The notes under the pieces: generated by a model
Seen by the model: only the letters and a program-made list of their open reading frames with translations
The model's database searches: none
What the model was told of the DNA's origin: nothing
In this document: positions 34,332 to 43,288 of the stretch, piece after piece
Position numbering within the stretch: the stretch's first letter is position 1
How the letters are laid out: each line of letters begins with the position of its first letter
Translations under genes and position numbers: made by a program
NCBI RefSeq assembly: GCF_000332275.1
Contig: NZ_CM001776.1
Span: 186,001-250,000, forward strand
Origin: Synechococcus sp. PCC 7336
GTDB taxonomy: Bacteria > Cyanobacteriota > Cyanobacteriia > Thermostichales > PCC-7336
DNA length: 64,000 nucleotides
Direction of reading: 5' to 3'

Positions 34332-34937
34332 CTAGCGACTATAGCGTTCTTCAGCAAAGGGTTCGCCTCGACGGTGGTAACCATTGCGCTCCCAGAAGCC
34401 CAGTTGTTCTTCCGTCAAAAACTCAATTGCGTTAATCCACTTGGCGCTCTTCCAAGCATAGAGGTGGGGCACTAACGTGCGCACCGGGCCGCCGTGTTCT
34501 GCAGGCAGGGGTTCGCCCTCTAGCCTGTGGACGATGTAATTCTCCTCGCGCAGAAAATCAGCCAGCGACAGATTGGTGGTGTAGTCGCTATAGCAATGCT
34601 GCATGACATAATTGGCCTTGGGGGAGATTTGGACGAGCTCGAGTAGCTCCGTCAGCTTGACCCCCGTCCATGTCACATCTAGTTTGGACCAGCGGGTAAC
34701 GCAGTGAAAGTCAGCCGCAAACGTCTCTTGAGGCATCGCCAGCAGCTCGTCGTAGTTAACGATCGCCTCTTCCCCCTCGATCGCCCCATAGATGCGCAGT
34801 TGCCATGCTTGGGGAGTGACTGAGGGCGTCGGACCGTAAGTCAAGACGGGAAAGCCTTGGGCGAGATGTTGACCGGGGGGAACGCGATCGCGATTGGGGG
34901 TGTCGGGAGTAACTTTCTGGAAGAACTTGCCAATCAT
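34332..34937 (-). CDS. Sulfite-oxidase-like molybdopterin oxidoreductase
   Basis: 201 residues. The Mo-coordinating Cys is C79 in ADFHCVTRWS, followed by WTGVKLTELLEL, HCYSDYTTNLSLADF, HGGPVRTLVPHLYAWKSAKW and GYHRRGEPF, the order of the YedY/sulfite oxidase catalytic fold. No signal peptide or heme domain is seen, so it is a stand-alone cytoplasmic enzyme. The physiological substrate of this short subfamily is not known. Confidence 0.85.
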   Translation of the reverse strand: MIGKFFQKVTPDTPNRDRVPPGQHLAQGFPVLTYGPTPSVTPQAWQLRIYGAIEGEEAIVNYDELLAMPQETFAADFHCVTRWSKLDVTWTGVKLTELLELVQISPKANYVMQHCYSDYTTNLSLADFLREENYIVHRLEGEPLPAEHGGPVRTLVPHLYAWKSAKWINAIEFLTEEQLGFWERNGYHRRGEPFAEERYSR

Positions 34938-35089
34938 GCCAGAGCCTAGCGAGTGTCGCCTCGATCGTACCAGTTGGGCCAGTTTCTAGACCCCAGTCCA
35001 ACGGTGGCATTCCTGCCGGGAAAAGCTACTCTAGAACAAAGTCGATCCCCAGCTCAACTCATTTTGTAAGAGGATACCCAGCTTTCCCA

Positions 35090-35707
35090 ATGTATTCTGA
35101 CGATCTGCGGTCTCGCGTGATGGACTGGCTGGAGGCAAACGTGCCCCGCCCGCGCTTGCGACATATTGCAGGTGTCGAGGCAACTGCCCGAGATTGGTCT
35201 CGGCTGTACGGCTTGGATGAAGAGCGCGCCGGTTGGGCGGGGTTATTGCACGACTTAGCAAAATACTTTCCCGACGATCGCCTGCTCGACATCGCTCGTG
35301 CGGAAGGCTTGGATATCGATTCTGCCTACGAGACCCTGCCGCACCTACTCCATGCCGAAGTGGGGGCGATTGAGGCTCGCGATCGCTTTGGCGTTGACGA
35401 TCCGGCCATTTTAGATGCGATTCGCCACCACACCTGCGGTAGCCCCGGCATGAGTCCCCTCAGTTGCGTTGTGTTTTTAGCAGACAGCTTAGAACCGAAT
35501 CGCGGACAGTCAGAGTGCCTGCAGGCTATGCGTCGGCTGGCCGAGACTCACTTATATCGAGCCGTGGTGGCTGTCTGCGATGAATCGATCGCGTTTCTGC
35601 GATCGCGCCAACAGCCGATCCACCCTCGCACCGTGCAGGCGAGAAACTGGTTTTTGCACCATCTTGCAGAATCCCCCTTACCCATCATTCAGGAGACTGT
35701 AGCTTGA
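35090..35707 (+). CDS. yqeK: YqeK-type HD-domain phosphohydrolase (symmetric Ap4A hydrolase)
   Basis: 205 residues. HD-domain metal ligands are H25 in RLRHIAGVE, H54-D55 in GLLHDLAKY, and H in AIRHHTCG, with D in FLADSLEPNR. The spacing and the LxHxxGV start match YqeK, which splits diadenosine tetraphosphate. Its stop overlaps the rsfS start, the conserved yqeK-rsfS order. Confidence 0.88.
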   Translation: MYSDDLRSRVMDWLEANVPRPRLRHIAGVEATARDWSRLYGLDEERAGWAGLLHDLAKYFPDDRLLDIARAEGLDIDSAYETLPHLLHAEVGAIEARDRFGVDDPAILDAIRHHTCGSPGMSPLSCVVFLADSLEPNRGQSECLQAMRRLAETHLYRAVVAVCDESIAFLRSRQQPIHPRTVQARNWFLHHLAESPLPIIQETVA

Positions 35708-36141
35708 TCGGACAATCCTTCGAATCCTCTAACCCCATCCTCGGGACTGTCACAGCTCTGGGCGATCCCACCCTTGAGGACAGCCAAGCCCTTGCCCTCA
35801 CCGCAGCTCAAACCGCTGACGATCGCCAAGGAGGCAATATTGTCTGTCTCAATGTTGGGGGGGTGTCAATTCTGGCGGATTTCTTTTTGTTTGTCAGCGG
35901 CTATTCCACCACGCAGGTGAGGGCGATCGCCAGTGCCATTAAAGACACAGTGTTAGAGCAGCACGGACGTCTGCCAGACCGCATCGAAGGGTTACAAGCG
36001 GGCACTTGGATTTTGCTCGATTACGGCGATGTCATCGTTCACGTACAACTGGACTCCGAACGGGAGTTTTACGACCTAGAAGCCTTTTGGGCACATGCCC
36101 CTCGGGTGGAGTTAGCTCTAGATCCACAGGTCCCAAGTTAG
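35704..36141 (+). CDS. rsfS: Ribosome silencing factor RsfS
   Basis: 145 residues if started at TTG 35704, which overlaps the yqeK stop (TTGA). The core ADFFLFVSGYSTTQVRAIASAI, EGLQAGTWILLDYGDVIVHV and FYDLEAFWAHAP is diagnostic for RsfS, which binds L14 on the large ribosomal subunit and blocks subunit joining under starvation. The first 30 residues are not conserved, so a later start is possible. Confidence 0.9.
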   Translation: MIGQSFESSNPILGTVTALGDPTLEDSQALALTAAQTADDRQGGNIVCLNVGGVSILADFFLFVSGYSTTQVRAIASAIKDTVLEQHGRLPDRIEGLQAGTWILLDYGDVIVHVQLDSEREFYDLEAFWAHAPRVELALDPQVPS

Positions 36142-36357
36142 TTGGTTAGGGCTGTACCGCGTTAAGTTGGCGGCGATCGATAGAGTTCCGTCATAACATC
36201 TGGGCTGTTGGATCGCCTCTCATGGCAGATCTAGATAGCGAAAGGAAACTTAGAATTGTAGTACTGACTCAAGCTACGATCTCGGTTGAGTCTGTAACCA
36301 CGGGTGCAATCGCCTCAGTCAAAATAGAAGGAAAACTGCTGAAATGAGGTCAAACTT
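36142..36357. other. Intergenic; contains start signals of the next gene
   Basis: No gene is seen in these 216 bp. TGAGG near 36344 is a suitable ribosome site for the ATG at 36358. Confidence 0.4.
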
Positions 36358-36633
36358 ATGACAGCTCGACAACCTCGATATAGCAAAGAAGAATTTGCTC
36401 GACGTGGTGATGAGATCTATGAAACTCAGGTGCGATCGCAGGTCGAAGCCGGTAATCATGGGAGGATCGTAGCGATCGACATTGAAACTGGGGATTTTGA
36501 GGTTGCAGATGACATACTGCCTGCAACCAACCGCCTATTCGAACGTCTCCCAAACGCTCAACCTTGGATTGTTCGCATCGGACATCGAGCTGTCCATCGC
36601 GTTGGTTCGCGGGGCCTCAAACAATCCGTCTGA
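36358..36633 (+). CDS. Conserved cyanobacterial hypothetical protein, 91 aa
   Basis: The sequence MTARQPRYSKEEFARRGDEI, then GNHGRIVAIDIETGDFEVAD, then WIVRIGHRAVHRVGSRG is a compact domain I associate with many cyanobacterial genomes. There it is typically followed by a retropepsin-like protein gene. Here the next frame starts at 36633, overlapping the stop (TGATG), and is a broken version of that partner. Function unknown; possibly the antitoxin-like or chaperone half of the pair. Confidence 0.65.
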   Translation: MTARQPRYSKEEFARRGDEIYETQVRSQVEAGNHGRIVAIDIETGDFEVADDILPATNRLFERLPNAQPWIVRIGHRAVHRVGSRGLKQSV

Positions 36634-36850
36634 TGCAAGGTGTGGTGAATACAAGCTGTGAGGCGACAATTTCGCTGGTCGCTAGCGGGGCACCTTGGGC
36701 GATGGTAACGAAGTAACTTTTGAGATTTATGCAGCAAAGGTTATCTGGGATGGTGAATATCACGATATTCCCGTTAATGAAGCTGAACTGGACAGTGATA
36801 AGTTTTTTCATCCCAACGGACTCCGAGAATCACCCGGCGTAGCCCTGTAG
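36633..36850 (+). pseudogene. Retropepsin-like (clan AA) protein with internal deletion and frameshift
   Basis: Starting at ATG 36633, the frame gives MQGVVNTSCEATISLVASG, the N-terminus of single-domain clan AA aspartic proteases. The central part with the catalytic DTG is missing. In another frame the C-terminal part follows: DGNEVTFEIYAAKVIWDGEY, HDIPVNEAELDSD, ending with TAG at 36848-36850. The gene has therefore lost its active site and is decayed. Confidence 0.6.
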
Positions 36851-36865
36851 GCAAAGGTTGTGATG

Positions 36866-37234
36866 TCAGGGGGATTTGTTGGCAAGGAATGTAAAGTCAA
36901 GCGCACGACTTGCTCCAGTCGGATAACCATGCTGGTGGGGTAAGGTTCGGAACCAGCGAGGAAATCGATGCACATGGTCATGGCCCAGCAGCCAATTCCC
37001 CCACTTTTGGCACAGTGCTTCCACACTCCAGGCGCTTGAGTGAAATAAGTGGAGGGCCTGATGGTAGTACTTTTCCCCCACTCCAAGCATATTCAGATAG
37101 CTGGTGATTGCGGGCGCTTGGCTCGATAACAAGATTCCCCACATCAACAACACAAACCACTCGAACGTGGCTTGACGGCTAAAGACCGAACGCAGTTCTG
37201 CTAAGATTTGCTCAATTCGGCGATAGAGTTCCAT
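36866..37234 (-). pseudogene. Transposase N-terminal remnant
   Basis: MELYRRIEQILAELRSVFSR and QATFEWFVLLMWGILLSSQ, then SYLNMLGVGEKYYHQALHLFHSS and ALCQKWGNWLL, match the N-terminus of a cyanobacterial IS4-type transposase. The frame loses similarity after about residue 90 and no DDE catalytic region remains. It lies between the decayed retropepsin gene and the NERD-helicase gene, a hotspot of accessory DNA. Confidence 0.6.
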
Positions 37235-37391
37235 AATTTAACTGGCTGAGTGTACTTTAGCCAGTCTGAAACATTCTCATGGCTTTGACGATTGGGAGTG
37301 TTCTTTTTCTGGCTTAAGTATAAATACTTGCCGCCGAGTGCTCGCCGCCAAAGAGAACTTTGCACTGTCCAGTAGTCATTATGGAAATAGT

Positions 37392-39575
37392 ATGTCAAAA
37401 GGTAAGTTTCAGAATTATGATCCCCTTAATCCAAACACGGCAGAAAGAAAGCTTTGGGAGTGCCTTAAAAAGACATTTCAGAATGATCCATGTGTAGTCT
37501 ACTTCAGGTATCCAATTTTCAAACGGACAGGTAATCTAAACAGAGAGCCCGATGTTATCTTTATGCATAGGGAATTAGGGTTGTGGGTACTTGAGTGCAA
37601 AGGGTGTCGTATCGCCAACATTAAAAGTATCGAAGGGCATCAGTGGAAAATGAACAGTTGGCATAGAGAAGAGGAGTTGCCTATACTACAAGCTCAAGAT
37701 GGCATGTATGCAATAAGTGCAAAACTAAATGAACGTAGAGAAACTAGAAGCTTAGTCTCATCTCACTATAGAGTTGTCTTACCTTTTGTTAAAGCTCAAG
37801 AATGGAAAGATAAGGGATTTTCTGACCTACCTTGTACTCATGGAGTTATCCTGCTAGAAGACGATCTTAAATCATCAGTTCTACGAGAAAAGCTTCAGTT
37901 AGGTTCTCAAGAACATCCCCAACCCCCCCTATCAGACGATCAGTGGCAAAACATAATTACTTTGCTAGGCGGCTCACTTCCAAAACAGGAACCTCGTGCT
38001 ATACCCACAGGAACACCACCCGAAAATCCTGTCCGAGTTATTAAGGATCTAGAGTCCCGTCTTCATTTTCTGGACAATCAACAGCAAAAGGTGGCTTTTG
38101 AGGTTCCAGATGGGCCTCAGCGTGTCAGAGGATTGGCAGGAACAGGGAAAACAGTTCTGTTTGCAAAGAGAGCAGCAAAAATTCATGCAGCGCACCCTGA
38201 ATGGAAAATAGCTTTTGTTTTCTTCACACGGGCACTTTACGACCAAATCATATGCCTAATAAGTCTTTATTATCGTGAAATGGTTAGGCAAGATGAAGGA
38301 GATGTAGAGCCAGACTGGCATACTTTGCAAGTACTACACGCTTGGGGAGCACAGGAACGCAACGGTTTCTATCGAAACCTGGCGCAAAAGTCAGGAATAC
38401 GTCCTATGAGTGTGAATAATGTCAAACAAAGCCTTGGACGTTCTTGCTCCCCGTCAGAAGCTTTTGAATACATCTGCAACTCTTTAGAAAAACAAGTAGA
38501 AAATATACCTGTACTTTTCGATGCTATTTTAATAGATGAAGGACAGGATTTACCCCCATCATTTTATCGATTAGCTTATAAAAGCTTATCAGATCCCAGA
38601 CGACTTTACTGGGCGTATGATGAAGCACAGGGGATTGGGACTCTTACTGTACCTCGTCCTTTGCAGATATTCGGACTTAATTCAGACAATAAACCAGTAG
38701 TAGATTTAGGTGGAAACAAACTTCCAGATGGAACAATAACTAGTCCTACCTACAAAGGAGGACATCGTAAGGCACATAATCTAAACCGATGCTATCGAAT
38801 ACCTAAAATGATCCTCATGGCTGCCCACGCTATTAATATGGGCTTACTACGACAAGAAGGTTGTTTACAAGGGGTAAGTAATAAAGGAGATTGGGAAGCA
38901 CTAGGCTACACCGTTCTGGATGGAGATTTCTCAGATGCAAGTGTCAAAGCTGGTAAAACAGTCACGATTACTCGTGAGATCGAGAACAGTCCTCACCCAA
39001 TAGACAACGATGATTTCTCTCCAAAAGATGCTTTAGGCTCACCTTTACTCATTCAGACCTTCTCAGACGAGTCAGAAGAGCAGGAATGGGTAGCCGAACA
39101 AATAGAGAAAGATCTGAAGCTGGGCTTCGATCCTTGGGACTTGATGATTACTTGCCCCACTGGTGACAAAGAAAAACAGTACTTTGAAGCGATGAAAGAT
39201 AAACTTTCAAGACGAGGTGTTCGAAGCATTATTGCAGGTGTTGATACAGAGAAAGATATCTTTCGTGAAGACAAGTGTGTCACGATCGCAACTATTTCTC
39301 GATCAAAGGGCAATGAGTCGTGGAAGGTTTATGCTTGCAGATTTCATTGTTCAACCCAACCAATAGATTGGAAAGGAGAGTCAGAATTACAGAAGCGAAA
39401 CGAAGCTTTTGTTGCACTTACACGAGCGCGTGTCTGGTGTGTTGTAACTGGGGTTGATGGTGTAAGCTCAATTTTTGAAGAATTGAGATCTATTATTCAG
39501 CAGTATCCAGATGTGACATTCAAATCCTTCAATAAGTCTTCTTTGAAAAGGATTAATGATGAAGACCTTGAGTAG
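37392..39575 (+). CDS. NERD domain-UvrD-like helicase fusion protein
   Basis: 727 residues from ATG 37392. The N-terminal part (about 10-150) has the NERD nuclease-like core EPDVIFMHRELGLWVLECKG (Asp and E-x-K positions). A superfamily 1 helicase follows: Walker A RGLAGTGKTVLF near 246, Walker B LIDEGQD near 383, and motif VI VALTRAR near 673. The gene is visibly AT-rich and lacks the GCGATCGC motif that is frequent in neighbouring core genes. It lies next to a transposase remnant, suggesting transfer. NERD-helicases occur in DNA repair and in candidate phage-defence loci; which applies here is open. Confidence 0.78.
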   Translation: MSKGKFQNYDPLNPNTAERKLWECLKKTFQNDPCVVYFRYPIFKRTGNLNREPDVIFMHRELGLWVLECKGCRIANIKSIEGHQWKMNSWHREEELPILQAQDGMYAISAKLNERRETRSLVSSHYRVVLPFVKAQEWKDKGFSDLPCTHGVILLEDDLKSSVLREKLQLGSQEHPQPPLSDDQWQNIITLLGGSLPKQEPRAIPTGTPPENPVRVIKDLESRLHFLDNQQQKVAFEVPDGPQRVRGLAGTGKTVLFAKRAAKIHAAHPEWKIAFVFFTRALYDQIICLISLYYREMVRQDEGDVEPDWHTLQVLHAWGAQERNGFYRNLAQKSGIRPMSVNNVKQSLGRSCSPSEAFEYICNSLEKQVENIPVLFDAILIDEGQDLPPSFYRLAYKSLSDPRRLYWAYDEAQGIGTLTVPRPLQIFGLNSDNKPVVDLGGNKLPDGTITSPTYKGGHRKAHNLNRCYRIPKMILMAAHAINMGLLRQEGCLQGVSNKGDWEALGYTVLDGDFSDASVKAGKTVTITREIENSPHPIDNDDFSPKDALGSPLLIQTFSDESEEQEWVAEQIEKDLKLGFDPWDLMITCPTGDKEKQYFEAMKDKLSRRGVRSIIAGVDTEKDIFREDKCVTIATISRSKGNESWKVYACRFHCSTQPIDWKGESELQKRNEAFVALTRARVWCVVTGVDGVSSIFEELRSIIQQYPDVTFKSFNKSSLKRINDEDLE

Positions 39576-39704
39576 TAAATTCCGAAACTCCCATTCAGTT
39601 ATTAGCTACCCATTGTAAACACAGTATAACAAATTACTGTACCCGACCATATTCTAGACTTGGCCTAATCATCCAAGGCATTTGGCGGCAGGTGAGTTCA
39701 ATCG

Positions 39705-40769
39705 TTAACGAACTTCAGACTGGGGCATCTCGTACCCCAGTTGACTGGCAATCGGTTCTACTGCCTGCTGTAGGCTGACAAGATCCGCAGCAGTTACCGC
39801 TTGGCTATCCCTGCGCTCAATCCCCTTCACCGTGCTGCGCTGCTGCAATGTGCGATCGATCTCCAGCCCTAGAAACGATTCCAAATCGTCCAGATCGAGC
39901 CTGTCCGCAGCTAGATCTTCGTACTTCAAGACCCGTCCATTAACGCGATCGCCCTGGGCCAAGTACCCCTCCAGCAAGCGCTTCCAATGGCGACCGAAAC
40001 GCTCGGGGGTATCGATCGGCTGGTTCGGCCAGACATCGTACCAACAATCGTGGGGCCACAGATCGTACCAATCGAAGCGGCGGTAGGACAGATAAGCGCG
40101 GTAGGGGTTGCGATACAAGAATAAGAATTTAGCGCTGGGAAACAGCCACTGCAGGTAGATGGCAAAGTCAATCTCCCAACGCACCTCTTTCACCCCCCAG
40201 CGATGAATGCCGCGAGATCGAGCGGGCGCTTCGAATAGGGTCTTGAAAAAGGCAATATGGGCCTGTTTGAGATCGGCCATTTCGGGGTAGAGATTGGCCA
40301 CCCATCCCCCCGCTAAATCGCTGGGGTCGCTCCCTTTAGAGAACTGTTCGTTCGCGAAGGAATTGGCATCGGGAAAGCGATGGGTGATGGCCCTGAGGGG
40401 GGCAGCGAGATTGGCGATCGCCCCCGCGTGCCCGTAAGGTTCCCCCCAGATCAGCAGATCGCCAGAGGACATCAACATCCGTTGCAGCAGGGTAGACCCC
40501 GATCGCCAGCCCGCCGAGAAAATAAAAATGGGTTCGGTGTCAGTACAGGCGGGCAAATCGGGCCAGCGTTTCGAGATAACGGCGATCGCCTCGGCTAGAG
40601 AGGGAGCTATCTGGGTGGCTTGTGCTTGACGAATGGCTCCATCGGGGGTGCCGCGCAGGCTAGCGAGGGTGCTGCGAACCGTGCGAAAGGGCGATCGCGA
40701 CACCAACCAGCGCAACGGCGGCTTGACATGGCGATCGAACCAGGGGTTTTGCCTGATGGAATTCATCAC
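39705..40769 (-). CDS. Sulfotransferase-family protein, 354 aa
   Basis: The PAPS 5'-phosphosulfate loop is IFSAGWRSGSTLLQRML at about 83-99, and the 3'-phosphate site is FLFLYRNPYRAYLSYRRF near 215-232. The remainder has the alpha/beta pattern of sulfotransferases. A Trp/Tyr-rich segment (FDWYDLWPHDCWYDVWPNQP) may bind a sugar acceptor. It is the first of three sulfotransferases around a polysaccharide export set, so a glycan acceptor is likely. Confidence 0.82.
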   Translation of the reverse strand: MMNSIRQNPWFDRHVKPPLRWLVSRSPFRTVRSTLASLRGTPDGAIRQAQATQIAPSLAEAIAVISKRWPDLPACTDTEPIFIFSAGWRSGSTLLQRMLMSSGDLLIWGEPYGHAGAIANLAAPLRAITHRFPDANSFANEQFSKGSDPSDLAGGWVANLYPEMADLKQAHIAFFKTLFEAPARSRGIHRWGVKEVRWEIDFAIYLQWLFPSAKFLFLYRNPYRAYLSYRRFDWYDLWPHDCWYDVWPNQPIDTPERFGRHWKRLLEGYLAQGDRVNGRVLKYEDLAADRLDLDDLESFLGLEIDRTLQQRSTVKGIERRDSQAVTAADLVSLQQAVEPIASQLGYEMPQSEVR

Positions 40770-40803
40770 ACCGACTCCTCGCTCCTCTGGTCAATCGAAA
40801 TTC

Positions 40804-42132
40804 TCACGAAATTCCGGCCTCCACCTTGTCTTGCAAGGGGTCCGCTGGCTCGCCAGTTGCGGCCTCTTGTCGAGCCAACATCCGCACCAGCATCCACAGC
40901 CCGATCGCCAACAGCGCATCCGAAGCCAAACTGGAGCCTATTGCTCCCCGCCAGCTAAACAGCGGAATCCACCAAAGGTTCAGCCCCGCATTGAAGATCG
41001 CGATCCCCACCTGCATCGCCGTCCGCATTCCTTGAAAGCCAGCTCCTGTGAGGGTGTCGGCAGCAAAAAAATGCAGCGTCCGCAATAAGGGAATAACTGC
41101 CAGCCAGCGCACGACATTCACCACACCGGCATAGTCCTCTCCCAAAATAAAGGGCACGAGCGGAGCGCCGAACAATAGGACGAGGCTGACGATCGCACTG
41201 TATCCACTAGCAATGGGCAGCAGTCGCGCGGCCAAGGCCAAACTGCCGCGAATGCCCGACTCCCCCTGTTGGAAAAACTTGGCATAAGCCACAGCGGTAA
41301 TGGCCATGACGGGGGTGAAGGCAATCTCCACCAAGCGATAGCCTGCGGCATAAGCCCCTGTCGCTGACAGTGTGCCGAGCTTGGCCAGCATCGCTTTATC
41401 GATGTTGTTGTAAATGGTTTGGGAGGACAGCCCCACCGAAAAATAGAAGCCCCGCAGTACTTCTGCCCGAATAGCAGCCAAGTCTAGGGCTGGAGCGCCC
41501 AGTTGGGTGTGAACGAGGCCGAGGCCGATTGCCGTCACCACTGCTGCAGAGGCACAGAAAATTTGTCCCCACAACTCCAAATTATCCGTTTGACCCAAGC
41601 TGATGAAGATGAGGGCTGCCACCAGATTTCTCATCCGCAAGAAGGTGTTGAGGACTGCCGTGATTTTCAATCGCTGCAAAGCTTGAAAAGCTCGACCGGC
41701 AATGGTGGTGAGGCGATCGAACAGAAGCTGCGAAATGGCGACATACAGAACCAAGACGATTGGCAAGCTGTCTGGCAGAATCCAGCGGGCGATCGCCACA
41801 ATCGCCACCACCCACACCGTTCCTAAGCAGGCGGTCACCAGTAGTGCATTGCCCCAAGCCTGCCGAAAGCTGGCGGGATTGCGAGACACATTGCGGACCA
41901 GAATATTCGGCCATCCCCAACTGGCAAACGGCACCACTGTCCACACCAGCGCCAGGATAGCCATGAAGCCACCGTACTTTGTAGGACCCAGCGTGCGCGT
42001 AATCGCCACAAAATAAAACGACTGAATCGCGATCTGCAGCCCCCGCGCTAACAGCATCCACAGGGTATTGCGCACCATCTTTTTGCCCGAGAGGCGCTGT
42101 CCAAACTGCTGTAGCCGTCGGAATGCATTCAT
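40804..42132 (-). CDS. Wzx-like polysaccharide flippase
   Basis: 442 residues with 12 or more membrane helices. The start KKMVRNTLWMLLARGLQIAIQSFYFVAITRTLGPTKYG is typical of oligosaccharide flippases of the MOP superfamily, and central LRGFYFSVGLSSQTIYNNIDKAMLAKL supports it. It would flip undecaprenyl-linked repeat units to the periplasm. It lies 34 bp from the sulfotransferase gene downstream in the same direction, so an operon is likely. Confidence 0.85.
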   Translation of the reverse strand: MNAFRRLQQFGQRLSGKKMVRNTLWMLLARGLQIAIQSFYFVAITRTLGPTKYGGFMAILALVWTVVPFASWGWPNILVRNVSRNPASFRQAWGNALLVTACLGTVWVVAIVAIARWILPDSLPIVLVLYVAISQLLFDRLTTIAGRAFQALQRLKITAVLNTFLRMRNLVAALIFISLGQTDNLELWGQIFCASAAVVTAIGLGLVHTQLGAPALDLAAIRAEVLRGFYFSVGLSSQTIYNNIDKAMLAKLGTLSATGAYAAGYRLVEIAFTPVMAITAVAYAKFFQQGESGIRGSLALAARLLPIASGYSAIVSLVLLFGAPLVPFILGEDYAGVVNVVRWLAVIPLLRTLHFFAADTLTGAGFQGMRTAMQVGIAIFNAGLNLWWIPLFSWRGAIGSSLASDALLAIGLWMLVRMLARQEAATGEPADPLQDKVEAGIS

Positions 42133-42184
42133 GTGGGGATTGCCAAAATCTCGCCGACTGACCGAGCGGGCTGGAGCAGCGGCA

Positions 42185-42904
42185 CTATTCCATATACGCT
42201 CTCAAGAAGGGGTATCGGCGCATGCTATCGTAATTGGCGATCGCGTCCCTGATATCGTCAGAGGCGATCTTGCGATAGCCCGCCGAAAAATCAAACCCTT
42301 TGCTGACGGGAGTGGCGCCCAGATAATCGAAGATTTGTCCGAACGTCGCTTCCGGTTGCTCTAACAGGTCTTCGTAAAACACCTGCAGATAGTTGCCGGA
42401 CATGGCTTGGGTAAAGCGAATGAGTCGATAGGATTGCAGCCAGTACTTAAACGCCATCCACTGCAACTTACCCAAATCGAACCACTTTTTCGAGTTGCTG
42501 TCCCCGTCCAGGTTTTTGAGATTGCTTTCCCACTTGCCCCGCTCGATCGCCATGTAGGCAGAAGCGGCCTGCTTGAGCTTGTTTTTGCGCAACAGCATGA
42601 CAATTTTGAGTTCTTCGGGGGCTTGGCGATCGCCGGGGATTGCCGCGATCGCCCGCTGCAAGTGTCGGGGGCTGAGTTTGTACTTAAAGGGATTGATCGT
42701 AGCCCCAACAATTGCTTGGTTAGGGCCTGCAGGATTGGGCAAGCGGGTGGCGAAATGGTCTGTCAAAGATGCCATTTTAGTCTGGAGATCGGCGTCTTTG
42801 ACGGAGTTGAGGACTTCGTTGACACAGGTTATATCGCTGTGGCTATCCAGAACTTTACCCAACATTGTCGAGCCGGTTCTGGGTAGCTTGAGGACCAAAA
42901 ACAT
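42185..42904 (-). CDS. Sulfotransferase-family protein, 239 aa
   Basis: MFLVLKLPRTGSTMLGKVLD at the N-terminus is the PAPS loop; IVMLLRKNKLKQAASAYMAI near 100 is the 3'-phosphate site; LQVFYEDLLEQPEATFGQIFDYLG is the conserved C-terminal helix region. It is shorter than the other two sulfotransferases here. It lies 52 bp upstream of the flippase gene on the same strand. Confidence 0.82.
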   Translation of the reverse strand: MFLVLKLPRTGSTMLGKVLDSHSDITCVNEVLNSVKDADLQTKMASLTDHFATRLPNPAGPNQAIVGATINPFKYKLSPRHLQRAIAAIPGDRQAPEELKIVMLLRKNKLKQAASAYMAIERGKWESNLKNLDGDSNSKKWFDLGKLQWMAFKYWLQSYRLIRFTQAMSGNYLQVFYEDLLEQPEATFGQIFDYLGATPVSKGFDFSAGYRKIASDDIRDAIANYDSMRRYPFLRAYME

Positions 42905-43115
42905 ATTGGGCGCACCTGCAGAGTTGAGAGGAGCAATCGCGCGGGCTGAGCACTCCCTGAGTCGGATCGAGTGTTCCCAAGTGAACCGGTTCGCTTACGT
43001 GCGAATGGCAGTAGACAAACGGGAACAAACAAGAAGGCAACTGGCGATCGCCATTTGCCAGTCGGGTAAGCTGAGGCATTAGACCAGATCCCGCAGGCTC
43101 CTTTCTCCTTCAACC

Positions 43116-43281
43116 ACATCAGTTCGACAAGTGCCTATCCCCCATCCCCCCCTCGCAAAGCATGACGTCAACCGTAACTTTCGAGTCAGCGAAAGACCAG
43201 CCAAGATTTGCGGCTGTTTCTCCCCTCTCCCTAGGGAGAGGGGCCGGGGGTGAGGGCAATGCAGAGCCATCGAACTCAGGT
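43116..43281. repeat. Dispersed about 167-bp repeat, full copy
   Basis: This copy is the reverse complement of the one at 60419-60586, with shared blocks CCTGAGTTCGATGGCTCTG, CCCTCACCCCCGGCCCCTC and AGCCGCAAATCTTG at matching spacings. Its ends (ACATCAGTTCGACAAG and the reverse complement of ACCTGAGTTCGATGGC) are imperfect inverted repeats, as in MITE-type elements. It lies directly upstream of the polymerase gene. Confidence 0.75.
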
Positions 43282-43288
43282 TTCACCC

